From Mauremys mutica (Eukaryota > Chordata > Testudines > Geoemydidae): DNA of 64,000 bases. The translations under genes and the position numbers were made by a program. The stretch covers positions 68,083,697 to 68,147,696 of the forward strand of contig NC_059072.1 of the NCBI RefSeq assembly GCF_020497125.1. The letters are read 5' to 3'. Shown piece after piece: positions 1-11,777 of this stretch (positions are counted from its first letter, which is position 1; each line of letters starts with the position of its first letter). Below the pieces are notes generated by a model. The model did no database searches and was not told the DNA's origin. It was given only the letters and a program-made list of their open reading frames with translations.

Positions 1-2100
1 CAGAGCTCTTTAAAAGTCTCTTCCTGGCAAGTAGCAATATGCTACAGAGCACCTCTAGTGACAAGGTAGGAGTGCTTCCTTAAACTCCAGTTAACCCAGA
101 GGGACTTGAGTCCCAGATGAACAGTGGAGCACACTGCCATCTCAAGTCTGCAATTGCTTCATCCTCTCCCTAGTCTCCAAGGAAGCCTAATCTTAAATAA
201 ATTTAGCCCTTGTCCATCTGGTAGCCACTAAACAATGTTTGTGAAAAGTTGTATTAGTATCCTTGCCTCCTAAGACAGCATTTTTAAACTTTAATGAGCA
301 TTAGTTGTTCATACTACAAAGCTTGAGTGAACAAGTAAATGAAATTTAACTTTCCTGAATTACTTTTGAGTTTGAGTGGTTTGACTATAAATGTAAGATG
401 TAAAAACTTAAAGATGCAGTGTAACTATAGGAACACTAGAAAGGACTAAATTATATTCATGCGTTGCTGCTTTTGTAAAGCTTGGTGAAGCCTACTTTAA
501 GGTTTTGGGCAGATTTTTTTTTGAAATATTAAAGTGTGTTTAAAAAAAATTATCTGCAGCAGGAACACATGGTGGCAATTAAAACTTAAACTGTTGTGCT
601 CTGACTTTTTTTACACAATTTGTCACGTTTGGAAAAACAGTAAAAGTGATGTCTGACAAAATAGAATATTCTTTGGCTTTCCTTTTTCTGAAGGGCAGAA
701 TCAGGATTACTTAAGCAATTGCAAATGTACTGAAAGCTGTGGGAAATATCTATTATACAGTATAGGTGATTGCAAATCCATTTGTACTACAACAAGAATA
801 TGCTGAATATCCTCAGTGTATTCCTTTTTCCCTCTGCCCCAAAATGATAGAATTTTAGCTCAAGTACTTCATGGTAAAACAGTTGGAACCTACATTTCCA
901 CAATCCAATCTGGGCAACCTTGGGCTTAAACCTGACAGACAGTTAGGTAACTTTTCAAACATTGTGTAAATGGCTTATACATCTTAACTGGCAAGAAAAC
1001 ATAGCATGCTATTGCTTGGCCTCTGTAAATGACTGTGGAAAACATTAATGAAAAGTCTGATCACAAGATTCAAATATTCTGTTAAGACCATGTAAACTAG
1101 CTGCAATGCAGAACTATTACTGTGTTGAAATAAATGTACATAATTCTATATCAGCAACTCAAAATACTGAGTTACCTCTTGATACCAGTACATGTCTCTC
1201 TAGGTCTGTCACTGTTCTTTCCTCAAGTTAGTTGGGAATAACTTTAACAGGTTAATTTATGGATCATTTTAAAAATAGCAACTTTTAAACTCCCTAGTAC
1301 TTGCTCTCTTTCTGCATCTTGTTTCATTTCCATAAATGAACATATACCGGAGAACATAGCTGTGTAATATGACAGAAGCTCAGTTCTGACAGCAGCATCT
1401 TTTCCTTTTCTTAGAAAGAAAGGCGGTACTGATTGGCTTCCGCTCTCAGTGCTGTCCTACCAATGAATCAATTGACTCATAGAATACTCCTTTTGGAAGA
1501 CAAACATGAAACTCCTCTTCAATGTCTGTGTGTAATAGCTTTCCAGGTCTTTGACTTGTCTCACATTACTATCACATTCCAGTGTAGAGTAAACCCCTCA
1601 AGCCCTTTTGGTACAGATTCCTTTCATGTTGTCTCTGACTAACATTCCTAACCCTTCTTTAAATGTGTAACATACAAATTTAAATACATAACTCAAACTA
1701 GAATGAACAAAGACTCCTCACTTCAGTAATTGCTGCTGTACAATTAAAGCTTGCAGCTAGGGTGACTAGCATTATTGCAATATTAATACCAATAGCAGTT
1801 ACCAGTCTAATAAAACTCAATGAAACTGTGCAAGGCCAAATTCAAAATCTAACAAGTAAATGGAAATACTTCTGCTACATGATATTCAATTAAAGTGGAA
1901 TGTTTTACCTTGCAAGTTAGGGACAATTTGAGTTTAGCAGGGTGCAGAAAAGCCTTGTGTTTGTGGATAACACTTAAAGTTTGGAAGAGATTTTAAACCC
2001 TCCAACTGGTGTGTAAGCCAACATCTAGTTAGCAAAGGGTAAACACAAAACTTACCTTACATGTACATTATCTCAAACTGCCTACAGTTAAATAACTGTG
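1..2100. other. Repeat-poor AT-rich region, possible 3' UTR or flank of an upstream gene
   Basis: I see no convincing coding exon and no recognisable transposon here. AATAAA-type polyadenylation hexamers occur near 195 and 1127. In human the gene upstream of TBC1D15, on the same strand, is RAB21, so this stretch could be RAB21 3' UTR or downstream flank. That is inference from synteny only. Confidence 0.3.
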
Positions 2101-2104
2101 AGTG

Positions 2105-2172
2105 GTCTCTGTCAACGGGCAGGATATACTAGACTAGATGGACTACTAGCCTGAGTATGACAATTTTTGTGT
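2105..2172 (+). repeat. CR1-like LINE 3' tail remnant
   Basis: The stretch contains a degenerate form of the motif 'ctagatggac' followed by a 'cctgagtatg' block, which resembles the end of sauropsid CR1 LINEs and CR1-tailed SINEs. It is short and diverged, and no TSD was found. Confidence 0.45.
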
Positions 2173-2449
2173 CTTCAGAAACCCTTTGTGTAAATATATT
2201 TCTGAAGCAGTGATTTCTGTGAGGTAGAGGTGTTATTCCCTTGCTACTGTACATGTGCTCCTGGTAGTTTGAGAACTAGCATGTATACAAACAATAGTGT
2301 AGCTGTGGTAGCAGGCACAGGTGCCATAGCTTTGGTGGGTGGAGTACAAGCCCACCTGAAGCCACTGGGTCTGTACTCAGCATAGCTAAACTGTGTTGCT
2401 GCTGCAGCTACACTACTGGATTGGGAGCACTCCAAAAACCAGCTGCCAG

Positions 2450-2800
2450 AGGAGGATGGTGACCTTGCAACTTGTAGAGTGGGGATTAGAGTATTTCCCT
2501 GGGACGTGGGAGACTCAGGTTTAATTCTTCCCTCTTTATCAGAGAGAGCGAAGATTTAAAAAGGGGTCTCTTCCTTCTCAGAAAAGTGCTCTAACTAGTG
2601 AGCTATGGGATATTCTCATATGGGGCTCCCTCAGTTTCTCCTGTTGAATCTGTTCCACTGGATTAATAAAGTCATTGGAGACCCTGGGTCCAGTTCCCCT
2701 TCTCCAATCTCCCAGTTGGGGGACCTAACCACTGGATTGCAGAATATTCTCTTGCTTAATGACCATTCCATTGGATAAATATGTAAATAGAGATTGGGCC
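2450..2800 (-). repeat. Degenerate dimeric tRNA-like SINE, minus copy
   Basis: Read on the minus strand there are two tRNA-like heads about 150 bp apart. One contains 'ccagtggttagg' near 2700-2750; the other contains 'tagctcactagttagagca' near 2590-2610, an A-box-like stretch. The same two-head arrangement occurs on the plus strand at 9215-9550, and the sequence between the heads also aligns ('cagattcaacagg' against 'cagcttcaacagg'). Family name unknown to me. Confidence 0.45.
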
Positions 2801-4033
2801 AGAGAGCAAGAGAAATAAGCTTAGGTACCTAAGATGCCTAGTTCCAGGCAGTGGGTTCCTGTCAGCCCCAGCAGAGCCTTCCCAAAAGTGGGGGGGCTAG
2901 GGCCTAGGTCCCACCCTGTGGCCCTACCCCTTACACCCAAGGCCCTGGCCAAGCTAGAGCAGGCCAGGAGCTATGGACCCTCCACCTGCCTAGGATGGGG
3001 GCAGGGGGTGGGCTGAGAGCAGCCCCCTGCCTGTGTCCCTACCCTGCAGGCCCCCCCCTGCACAGGACAGGTGGAGGGTTCACAGCTGCCCATGCAGTTC
3101 TTACCCCACCCTGGCTCTAACCAGGGAATGGGGCCTTGGAGCCACACCCCAGCCAGAGTAAGAGTCTTGTGGCCAGGCAGCTGTGCGGAGCCATGGCCCC
3201 TCCACCTGCCCTGGTGGGGGGTTCCAGGGGTGGATATACAGGCCAGAGGCTGCTCTTCGCTTCCCCACCTCGGGGAGGTGGAGGGTCTGCAGCATGGCTC
3301 CAGTTGCCAGCTGGTCAGGGCCTTGGGGGGATGCAGAGGGGCAGAGGCAGGGATGCCTGTCCCCCATGGTGAAAAGTAGATGGGCCAGGCTTGCCCACTT
3401 TAAAAAATGGGAGGTCCATGGCCCCCTGGTGCCCCCTCCCCCATTCTGGTGCCAATGGTTCCTGTTCATGGATTGCTAAGCAGAAATAGGTGTCTCTGCA
3501 GCCCAGACTTATGTATTTATCTCCAAGAGACAGGTAGGGCTTAGCACACACCTCATCAGCATATCCCATCTACTAACGTAGGTGTGGTGCTGCCTAGCGT
3601 ACTGGCTTTTTTGGATTGCATTGTAAGGTGTCTGTCTCTTCCCATGCGTCTACAGTGCTAGGACGCTGAGCACAGCAATGCCTATGTTCCTTTGAGGATC
3701 ACACCCTAGGAGAAGACACTTAAAGACTGACTGGAGTTCAGCTACTTCCTGGATTGTAGCTGAACCCAGTACAGTTGTCTTGAGAACATCATCCTCCCTC
3801 TTCATAGAAGTGTCACAGACTTCAGTTGTTGCTGTCTCTGGTAGGTTTAGGAACAGTATCTTTCTGCTTTGGTTGTCTGAACTGGAGGAATTACAAAGGT
3901 CTGGAAAGTTCTACAACAGTCACATGTGACAATTTTAGTAAGGCATGCACCCACTCACTCAAAATGGTATCCTCCATGCAGTGTGACCTTGCACATAGCA
4001 CAAGGTCTACGAAATGGCATCCTCCATGGGGTC
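2801..4033. other. Unassigned repeat-like region with GC-rich block
   Basis: Positions 2840-3470 are GC-rich and open in several frames without protein similarity I recognise. The block looks like a GC-rich nonautonomous transposon inserted in older repeat sequence, but I could not fix its ends. The 3' part (near 3690-3712) carries an 'aatgcctatgttcctttgagg'-like end that is also seen near 9870-9895. Confidence 0.25.
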
Positions 4034-4933
4034 TGTCAAGGCCGATTCCCCACTCTGGCACTTTGAGTGCAGAAGTTGGGGGCCCGCAAGGAGTCTAAAA
4101 ATTAATACTGGTCACTCCAGGCTTGTATTAAACGCCCAAGGTTACAGCTTTTCTCTGACCTTGGAGGGGTAGATGTTGCCACCATCCAAGTGCTAAAAAA
4201 AACCCTTTGGATCCAGGAAAGCGCACTTGGGAATTCCTTCCTGTGGGGTACCCTCAAGCCCCTTCACTCCCCCTCCAGGGAAGAGCTGAGAAAGAAAACA
4301 AAGGAAATCAGCTGTTGCCACCAGCTACTTAACATATGCACAAACTTCTTAGGACACCAAAATTCCAATCCTGTTCTTAAAAAGGACAAATTTTATTAAA
4401 AACAAAAAGAAAGAAAATACATCTGGATCTTAAGCTTTTGCTAGATTTAAAAATCCCACTTACAAAAATTAAACATCAAGAATAACCTTCTTGAGGCCCA
4501 GCTTAAAGGTTACAAGCAAAACAAAAGCATCTGGGAGTCTACTAGCCATAAGAAATAAACCTAATCGTGTCTTTCTAAACATTCCTGATCTACTTACATA
4601 TCTGGGGTGTTTCAAATAAGTAGTTCTAGGTATAATCTGATGATTTTTCATACCTGACTTAAAGCTTCTCATAGCATAACTTCTGCCCTGTTCCCCTCTT
4701 CAACAGAGAACAACAACTGACAAAGGGAATGTTTTTCCCCAATTTTAAAAAGTTCTAGCCCTCCCATTGGTTCTTTTGGTCAGGTGCCCACTCCCTTCCT
4801 TTACTTGTGGACTTCTTTAACCCTTTACAGGCAAAGCAAGTAGAGAACAGCCACCAACAGGGATTTCATAGCTAACTGGCTGGCTGGGTGTCCATAAAAA
4901 GAAGTCCCCCCCCCACCCCCTTCATTTATCACA
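4034..4933 (-). mobile_element. Solo LTR, family A (900 bp)
   Basis: The element runs from TGTCAAGG to TTTATCACA on the plus strand. It therefore has TG...CA ends on both strands, and it is flanked by a perfect 5-bp duplication GGGTC (4029-4033 and 4934-4938). A polyadenylation-type AATAAAA lies on the minus strand near 4395, setting the orientation. No internal retroviral genes adjoin it, so it is a solo LTR. It shares the TGTCAAGG end and an internal 'taaccctttacagg' block with the LTR at 32987-33758. Confidence 0.8.
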
Positions 4934-4938
4934 GGGTC

Positions 4939-5823
4939 CAGTCAGAATTGTCCCATGGGCCACCAGTTGGACAGCACACAGCTGACTGAGCATGCAGGGC
5001 ATGCAATGTGTGCCTCGCATATATAAACAGCAGGCCACTGCTCTACGGTGATGTCTAGATATATCTTGGTAAGTGACTGTCAGCACTTGTATGAGTCATC
5101 AACATTCATACCCAGGCTCGGTTTGTGACAGGCTGGCCCTTGCAGGCCTACAGCATGGTTGATTTACACATGAGCGCCAGGCCTTATGAAATCAAACATT
5201 TCCAGACTCCTTTGACTTCTGTTAGTAAAGTACATTTTTCCATCTCTCCTCCAAGCGATCAGATGGTTACCAAAGCCGGATGGGACATACAGTTCTCCTA
5301 CCTCAGCATGCAGCCCTAGCCATTTAATCAAAGGGGACTGTTTGCCACATTTGCAGGGACAACATGCCAAAAGTGATTCCCCACCCTTGGAAGCCTGGCT
5401 TAGTGTTTAAGGAATACTCAGATGAGGAAAAGCTCCAGTCCAGAATTAGACTTTCTGATTAACAGTACTGGGAGGACACCTGTCTAACAGAAGAAGGTGA
5501 GGAGGAGAAGGTTTTAAGGGCAACTAGTAACTGAATAGTCTTAGCATTGCTAATATAGGAATTGCTCACAGAACTAGCTTCAGCTATGTGATATAATGCA
5601 TTTTTAGTGAAGATTTTTTGAAAGCATTGTAAACAATGCCCGCAAAAGGAATGATTTCATGTTAATAGAACTAAGATCAAAATAGAACCTTAGAATGCAC
5701 TTGTATTATATTTACACTGTCATAATACCAGTTGAACACAGTATATGTATGCACTTTTAAAATTACATGTTGGCCCAAAGTACATCTTGACACAGATGTA
5801 AAAGTTTACATAGTATTTATATA
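4939..5823. other. Unassigned sequence between two LTRs
   Basis: A TATATAAA-like motif occurs near 5020 and the base composition is ordinary. I recognise no gene and no family; short open frames here have no visible similarity. Confidence 0.25.
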
Positions 5824-7521
5824 TGTAATCCTTCTGCCAGGTGGTGTCAGCAGCAGCAGCAAGGACTGTGTTCAATATGTAGAGTTCCTCTTAACAATAC
5901 AAAACAGAACTGGCTTGAGCCCGCACCCACTAATCTGGGAAAATTCCATCCCAGGGTGTCTCTAAGAGGCAATACTTCCCCACACGCAAGCATTGAGTCT
6001 GTTTATAGCAAAAGAAAATTTTTATTAAAAGGGAAAGGGAACCCAGCATTAATTTGGGAAAACACCATAACCACTTTCAAAAGCACGTAACCACAAGCAA
6101 ACACCCACCCCATGGTGCGTTGGGCAGTGACCTTTACTTCAGTTTACCACTTTGCCTTGTGAAAGTTGGATGAACGAATATCCCTTTAACACCCCATTCC
6201 CTTTTCCATGAGCTGAACCCCACTCACAGCTAGTTGTCCTTGGTCAATGAAGACCCAGAGTTCAAAGGTGCTTTCGCATGGTTTCACCTCCCGTCCCTGA
6301 AAAAGGGGAAAAGAGGTATCGAACAATGCCTCTGTTGCTGCTGTATTCTGTTGCCTTGGGCAGCTGCTATTTTCTTTGCCACTGTTGGCTGCTTTCTATG
6401 GCTGTTATCTCTGCCACTACGTATTGCTCACTGCCACCTCTGCTGCTGCTCAACTCTGCCTCCGTCATCACTAGGGCCCTACCAAATTCACGGCCACGAA
6501 AAACACATCATGGCCTGTGAAATCTGGTCTTTTGTGTGCTTTTACCCAATACTATGCATATTTCACGGGGGAGACCAGTGTTTCTCAAATTGGGAGTCCT
6601 GACCCAAAAGAGAGCTGCAGGGGTTCACAAGGTTACTTCGGCGCTGCCTTCAGAGCTGGGCGGCTGGAAAGCAGCGGCTGTTTGTCTGTCTTCAGGCCTG
6701 GGGCTCCCAGCCAGCAGTCACTGCTCTCCAGCTGACCAGCTCTGAAGGCAGCACCACTGTCAATAGCAGCACAGAAGTAAGGGTAGCAGTACCACAACCT
6801 GACCTCAACAATAACCTTGCAAACCTCTCCCCCACCCCAGCCCCACAACTCCTTTTTTGGGTCAGGACTCCTACAATTACAACACCATGACATTTCAATT
6901 TTAAGTAGCTGAAATCATGAAATGTATGATTTTTTATATCTTATGACTGTGAAATTGACTAAAATGGACCGTGGATTTGCTAGGGCCCTAGTCATCACTG
7001 CTGCTTCTCGCTGATCACTGCTGCTTCTGCAGTGTCGTCTTCTGAGGTTCTGCCACTTAGATCATCTCAGTGATTTCACTGGGTAGCTGGAAACCACACT
7101 GCTAGTGCAATCTCTGTAGTGTCTTCCACTGCCCCGACACCAATGCCAAGGCTTAGCCCCTAGATCTAATCATCAGTAAGTTTAGCTCCAGTGATCACAG
7201 AACAGAAACAAGGATTGTCCCTTGAGTCTGTGTCAGCGCTGTGTTTAAACACTGAGGAGAGCATCCAGGATTCTTTAAGCGAAGTCTACATCACTACATA
7301 GAAACATCCATCTTCACCCCCTCTTTTTTTCATTAGATTTGGGCATTGCTATCCCTGGGTGATCCCCCTCAATCAGGGCAGACTAAGTACACTTCTGCAG
7401 CTCTTCATTCATACAATAAGGATAACAACATTTCATCACCCCTGCATTCAATATTAAAGTGAATTGTAACCCAAAATCTGCTCAAATTGATCACTGTGGC
7501 AAAGCAGCTCAGCCTGTTACA
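5824..7521 (-). mobile_element. LTR-like element, family X, interrupted by a MITE
   Basis: Ends are TGTAATCC and CCTGTTACA, so TGTAA and TTACA form inverted termini. Without the 6472-6990 insertion and its TSD it is about 1.17 kb. An AATAAAA signal on the minus strand (near 6025) supports minus orientation. A second, plus-strand copy lies at 29043-30755: the blocks 'aaatgttgttatccttattg' and 'tgaccaaggaca' match between copies, as does a CAG-rich segment. No TSD is visible, so the call rests on the termini and the second copy. Confidence 0.6.
6472..6990. mobile_element. hAT-like nonautonomous transposon (519 bp)
   Basis: Terminal inverted repeats start TAGGGCCCTA at both ends and continue with CAAATYCACGG. 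An exact 8-bp TSD GTCATCAC flanks it (6464-6471, 6991-6998), as expected for hAT. A second, inner inverted pair (near 6577-6610 and 6848-6885, containing AGTCCTGACCCAAAA) suggests a compound internal structure. No transposase is encoded. It is inserted in the family X LTR. Confidence 0.85.
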
Positions 7522-9214
7522 CACCCAGGCAGAGTAGGTGTGTCCATGCAAATATGGTCTGTCTGAAGTCTTTTCCCCAGGTAGATGTCATGGGAAAGCT
7601 CATTCAGAGCCTGCTTACATATACTAACAATAAAAAAAAAGTAAAGCATTTTTATATTGGTTTCTCTATAAACCATGTGGCATACATAGGATCATAATAG
7701 CATTGCATGAAGGTTTTACTGGTGCACATTTGGGATGACCTACATGCCCCCCCCTCATTGCTTTATGTGTGAGGAAATCAAATACCACAAACCAAAGTCA
7801 ATAAAACTTTTGTGCTGCACCATGTAATTTATTATCTATCACAAGCTATCTAGAATGTATTAAAATAAAAATCTTTTGGAACTTTTTAAAATACCATCCA
7901 CTAGGCTACAAGATATGTTTAGGAGAGGTTTAATAAAAAAGTGAGAGGCTGATTGTGAGTCAAGAAGATAGAGGAAATCCCTACCCACAAAATTATTTTA
8001 GACTTGTAATCCTTAGAGATGAGCCTGAACCAAACTCTGAATGTCTAGGAACACTGGGGATGTTTATTTGAAAGCTAAATTTGTATATTGCAACTATCTG
8101 AAACCCTAGATCCAAACTTGGGGGCATTTGAAATCCAAATCTGAGTTTTGTGGCTTGGGTCCATGTCTGGTGGTAATTAGCTTTTTAAGTTAAACTAGAG
8201 TAGCTTGCTCTAGTATTTAGTGAGACAATTAAGCAGTTAGACATCTCTTCTGGCTTGCCAGTTTTTCTCAGTGATGACAGCAGATTGTGAGTAGTTACTT
8301 GCTTCCTATAATATTTAAAAACATCTATTAATTATTTTATTCCAGCACATTTTTCCTGTCACTCTAACTGCTTGACTCATTGTCAGCCAGTCCTCTACCT
8401 TCAATCCTCTCTCAAACAGATGTAATAATTTCTACCCTTATCCTCTCCAAGGTTCCAAGTCAGGTGAGGAAAAGGAGTTTTGTAAGACATTAAAAGGCCA
8501 TGGAAGATTAAACAAGCTGTTATGAATGGAATGGAGTTTCCAGAAGAGATGGGATGGTGCAGTGAAAAGTAACAGGGTTAGTATGACTAGTGTAAGAGAG
8601 AGGTAAAGAGGGGTGTTTGGGATGAGAAGTAGCACAGTTGTCATTTGCAGCTATGAAGAGGAGAACTAAACAGCAGTGAGATGAAGGTAAGTGAGAATGG
8701 AAGAAAAGGAGAGGTGGAGGTCATGAGAGCAGAAGGAAGAAGTGGAGTGGAAAGAGAAAAGATGAGATAGGCAAGTGAGGGGTCTGGCACTGGGCTATTG
8801 AAGCTAGGAAAGCCAGCTCTGCAGCCTCCTGAGCTATTGGGACCTGGTGGAGTTGCTAGGGTATCATCTAATGATAGTAATTAGATTATTCGGGTAGACT
8901 CCTGTAAATTGGTCTCTTAGGTTACTCCTCCTCAGTGAGTTACCTATTGTTTTAATAAAGATAGACAACCATTAACTGTGTGAACAGAATTCCAGAGACA
9001 ATATAACACATTTAAAAATTGATTAGCCTAGACAGTGAGATGAATTATACTTTCATTAGTGAAATGTATATAGTTCACTTATTTTGTGGGGCTTGCTCTA
9101 TCGCTCCTGTTGAAACTGTTCCAGTGTGGATATATAATGAATGCATGACTGGAGCAGGTGGCTGGACCTGGGGTGTCCCACCTCCCTGGAGGTGCCATAA
9201 CCACACTTAAGCAT
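7522..9214. other. No gene seen; contains a purine-rich stretch
   Basis: AT-rich sequence to about 8440, then a strongly A/G-rich plus strand at 8560-8780. I see no exon with splice signals. The A/G-rich part resembles the block at 23300-23790 in composition, which may mean a shared old repeat. Confidence 0.3.
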
Positions 9215-9900
9215 TTAGTCACACTGGAACAGTCATTGGGCCAGAGAATGAGAATTACTTTGTAGTCCAGTGGTTAGAGCACCCACTTGGGAGGTGAGAG
9301 AGACCCCCAGATCTAGTCTTCTTGCTCTAATCACTCCTTGGTTAGTTATCCATAGTGAAACAGCTTCAACAGGCAAGATGGAGGGAGCCTCCACCTCAGA
9401 ATATCCCGTAGTTCAGTGGTTAGAGCATGCTCCTGAGAAGTGTGAAAGCCCTATTCATATCTGTTCTCCCTTTCTGGCAGAGAGGGAGGAATTGAGGTCT
9501 CACACATCCCAGGTGAGTAGTCGAACCATTTGGCTCAAAGTTAGAAGGTTGGCACTATTGCCTTCTCTGGTGAAATTTTGAAAGGGACCCAGTTCAATAT
9601 GTGGCTTCTGAGCACGCTTCCGGGATCTGGCCTCACATGTGACTTAGGCAGCTGAATGCCTGTCTTCCCCTGGCTTGTGAATTGCAGGCTGGAGATAGGT
9701 GTCTGGATGCCTAGAGGGAGCCAGCAGTGCAAGTGCCCAGAGGCAGAAACATAAGTGCTGAGGGAACTTTTGCCCTGAAAACAGGCACTGAGTGAGTTTA
9801 GGCACCAACTGGGTTTGGCTGAAGTTTTGTGCACCGCAGTGGAGCCAAAACTGGGACCTATGTGCCTTTGTGGATCTGGGCCCTAGTTTTTTTCCTCACA
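9215..9900 (+). repeat. Degenerate dimeric tRNA-like SINE, plus copy
   Basis: Two tRNA-like heads, 'ccagtggttagagcac' at about 9268 and 'ttcagtggttagagcatg' at about 9414, each preceded by TAG as in an A box. They are followed by a body ending near 9895 with 'gtggatctgggccctag'. The counterpart on the minus strand at 2450-2800 keeps the same spacing. Box B is poorly preserved. Confidence 0.45.
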
Positions 9901-9949
9901 AAGCGTAGGATGACTTCCCTCATTTGTCAGAATGAGAATTCCTAAAAAG

Positions 9950-10080
9950 CTAATTATTATAATTTATTTGTATCGCTGTAGCGCCATGGAGTCCCAGTCA
10001 TAGCCCAGGAGCCCATTGTGCTGCACAAACACAGAACACACAGATGGTCCCTGCCCCAAAGAGCTCCCAAATTCTGCTTT
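9950..10080 (+). repeat. Dispersed repeat, 'cccaaagagct' family, copy 1
   Basis: Contains 'atttatttgtat', 'tgctgcacaaacacagaac' and 'cctgccccaaagagct' in the same order as 11595-11769 and, more diverged, 55672-55765. It is probably an old amniote SINE or LINE tail; the family is not assigned. Confidence 0.5.
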
Positions 10081-11594
10081 CTTTTACATTTTCTGAGTGA
10101 TGTATCTTCCCAGCATTTCCCCATGGGTGACTACACTCATTATCAGGAAGGATTTTCCTCTAATTCAGCCTAATTTCCCTCTTTGATAGCATTAGATTGT
10201 GCTTTTAAGACATAGCGTTGTGTTGTGAATGCACACTAGAGGGAGGCTCTGCCACTTGTTAAATGGATACAGCATGAACTCCTCACCTGCCTGCACCCAG
10301 GCAGCTCTGCTGGCTACTGGGAAATGTGGGGCTCTCCTCCTCACTCCCTTTGCAGGGAGCCTAGTGCTTTGCCTGCACTCCCCAAACACACTGCGGCTGA
10401 TCCCAGAACAGGGATGGTGAAGGGGTACTGAAATCAAGAACCCCTCCTCTCCACTTTGTGCATTCATGCAGGGCCAGCCTCACTCTGGACCTTGGTTTCA
10501 GCCTGTATCTTCCACCCCTATTATTATGCTAAATAGTCCCTTCTACCCTTGGGCTCACTACACTTAATATCCTTACATTTCCTTGACTTCAGTCATTTGA
10601 ATTATACACCTGGTTATAGGCTAGAAACAGCACTAGCTGATGATCTCTGCCAATAAATGAATATTTTAGATTTGTCAGCAGCTTTTGAGAGGGCTGATCA
10701 TAATATTTTAGACCTAAGCAGGAGTGGCGAGAACTGAATAGCAATTACGTCTTTGCCTTGCCCTGATTGCTTTCTCCTGCAGGTGCCTATAATGTCACCC
10801 CTCTTTTGCAATGAAGATTAGTAGAGAGCCATGAGTTGCAATGCATACAGTATGCTAACTGACATCCAGCTCTATAGTTCCATCATATCTGACCTGGCTG
10901 GAGCAGTGAACCAGAGCTTGGCTGAAAATTCAGGCCCTGATATTTCCATCAGACTATAGACCCTCTGCCAGTACAAGCTGTCCATAAAGCTAGTGCATGT
11001 GGAAATTGCACCATGTAGGAGAATCCCTGGGTAGTGTACAGAGGGCTCCACACCACTTCCATTCACAGCCGGCAGCATAAGGAGCACGGCCAAAGGAAAG
11101 GTGGTGTGGCTAGAGTCCCTCTGCTCATACTGTTACTGGTTATTGTAATAGCCCCTTTTGGTTGCTAGCAGCCAGGTGTAAGTCTAAGCAGCCTTGAGGC
11201 TGCTTTAACTTATGTTAGGGCCAGAACTGGGCCCTAGTCACCGCTATAATTGAGGGACTGCAAGGTGGCATTAAGCTGTCTCCGCCCCCTCCACCTCCTT
11301 GTGTCCCCTCTCTCCACCTCCTGGTGTTCCACAGCTCTGATAATGAGACCCTCGTGATTACTACTAAAGATCACCTTTGATGAAATTAGTTTAGTGGTCT
11401 CCACTGCGTCCTTACGGAATGTCTGTCCACATTACTAAACTGCCATACTACCTATCTTAGAAAAGACTGAGGACTAGACTAGTGAGGGTCTGCAGGTCAA
11501 GAATAAACTGATTTAGCAGCAAAGATGTGTGGCAAAACTTGTATAACACTTATTCCTACTTACCTGACTAGAGCCAGTTAAAATATAGTGCTCT
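10081..11594. other. No gene or clear mobile element seen
   Basis: Ordinary composition. Short open frames have no similarity I recognise. Some segments near 11160-11330 look like diverged repeat, but no ends could be set. Confidence 0.3.
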
Positions 11595-11769
11595 ATGTTC
11601 CCTGTATCATTCTTTGTATTGTGGTAGCACCTAGAGGCCAGGGCCTTGTGATCAGAGCACTGTACAAACACATAAAAAGATGATCCTTGCCCCAAAGAGT
11701 TTACAATCTAAATTTAAGATGAGCAACAAGAGACAGAGGGGAGATGTGGGAGAGAACAAACAGTGAGAC
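11595..11769 (+). repeat. Dispersed repeat, 'cccaaagagtt' family, copy 2
   Basis: Contains 'tagcacctagaggcc', 'ctgtacaaacacat' and 'ccttgccccaaagagttta', matching 9950-10080. Its 3' part is cut by the MITE beginning at 11778. Confidence 0.55.
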
Positions 11770-11777
11770 AATTATAA

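Noticed and set aside
2834..3569. Coding region in the GC-rich block
   Set aside because: Open frames in five registers at once and proline/glycine-rich products without motifs. Better explained as a GC-rich repeat.
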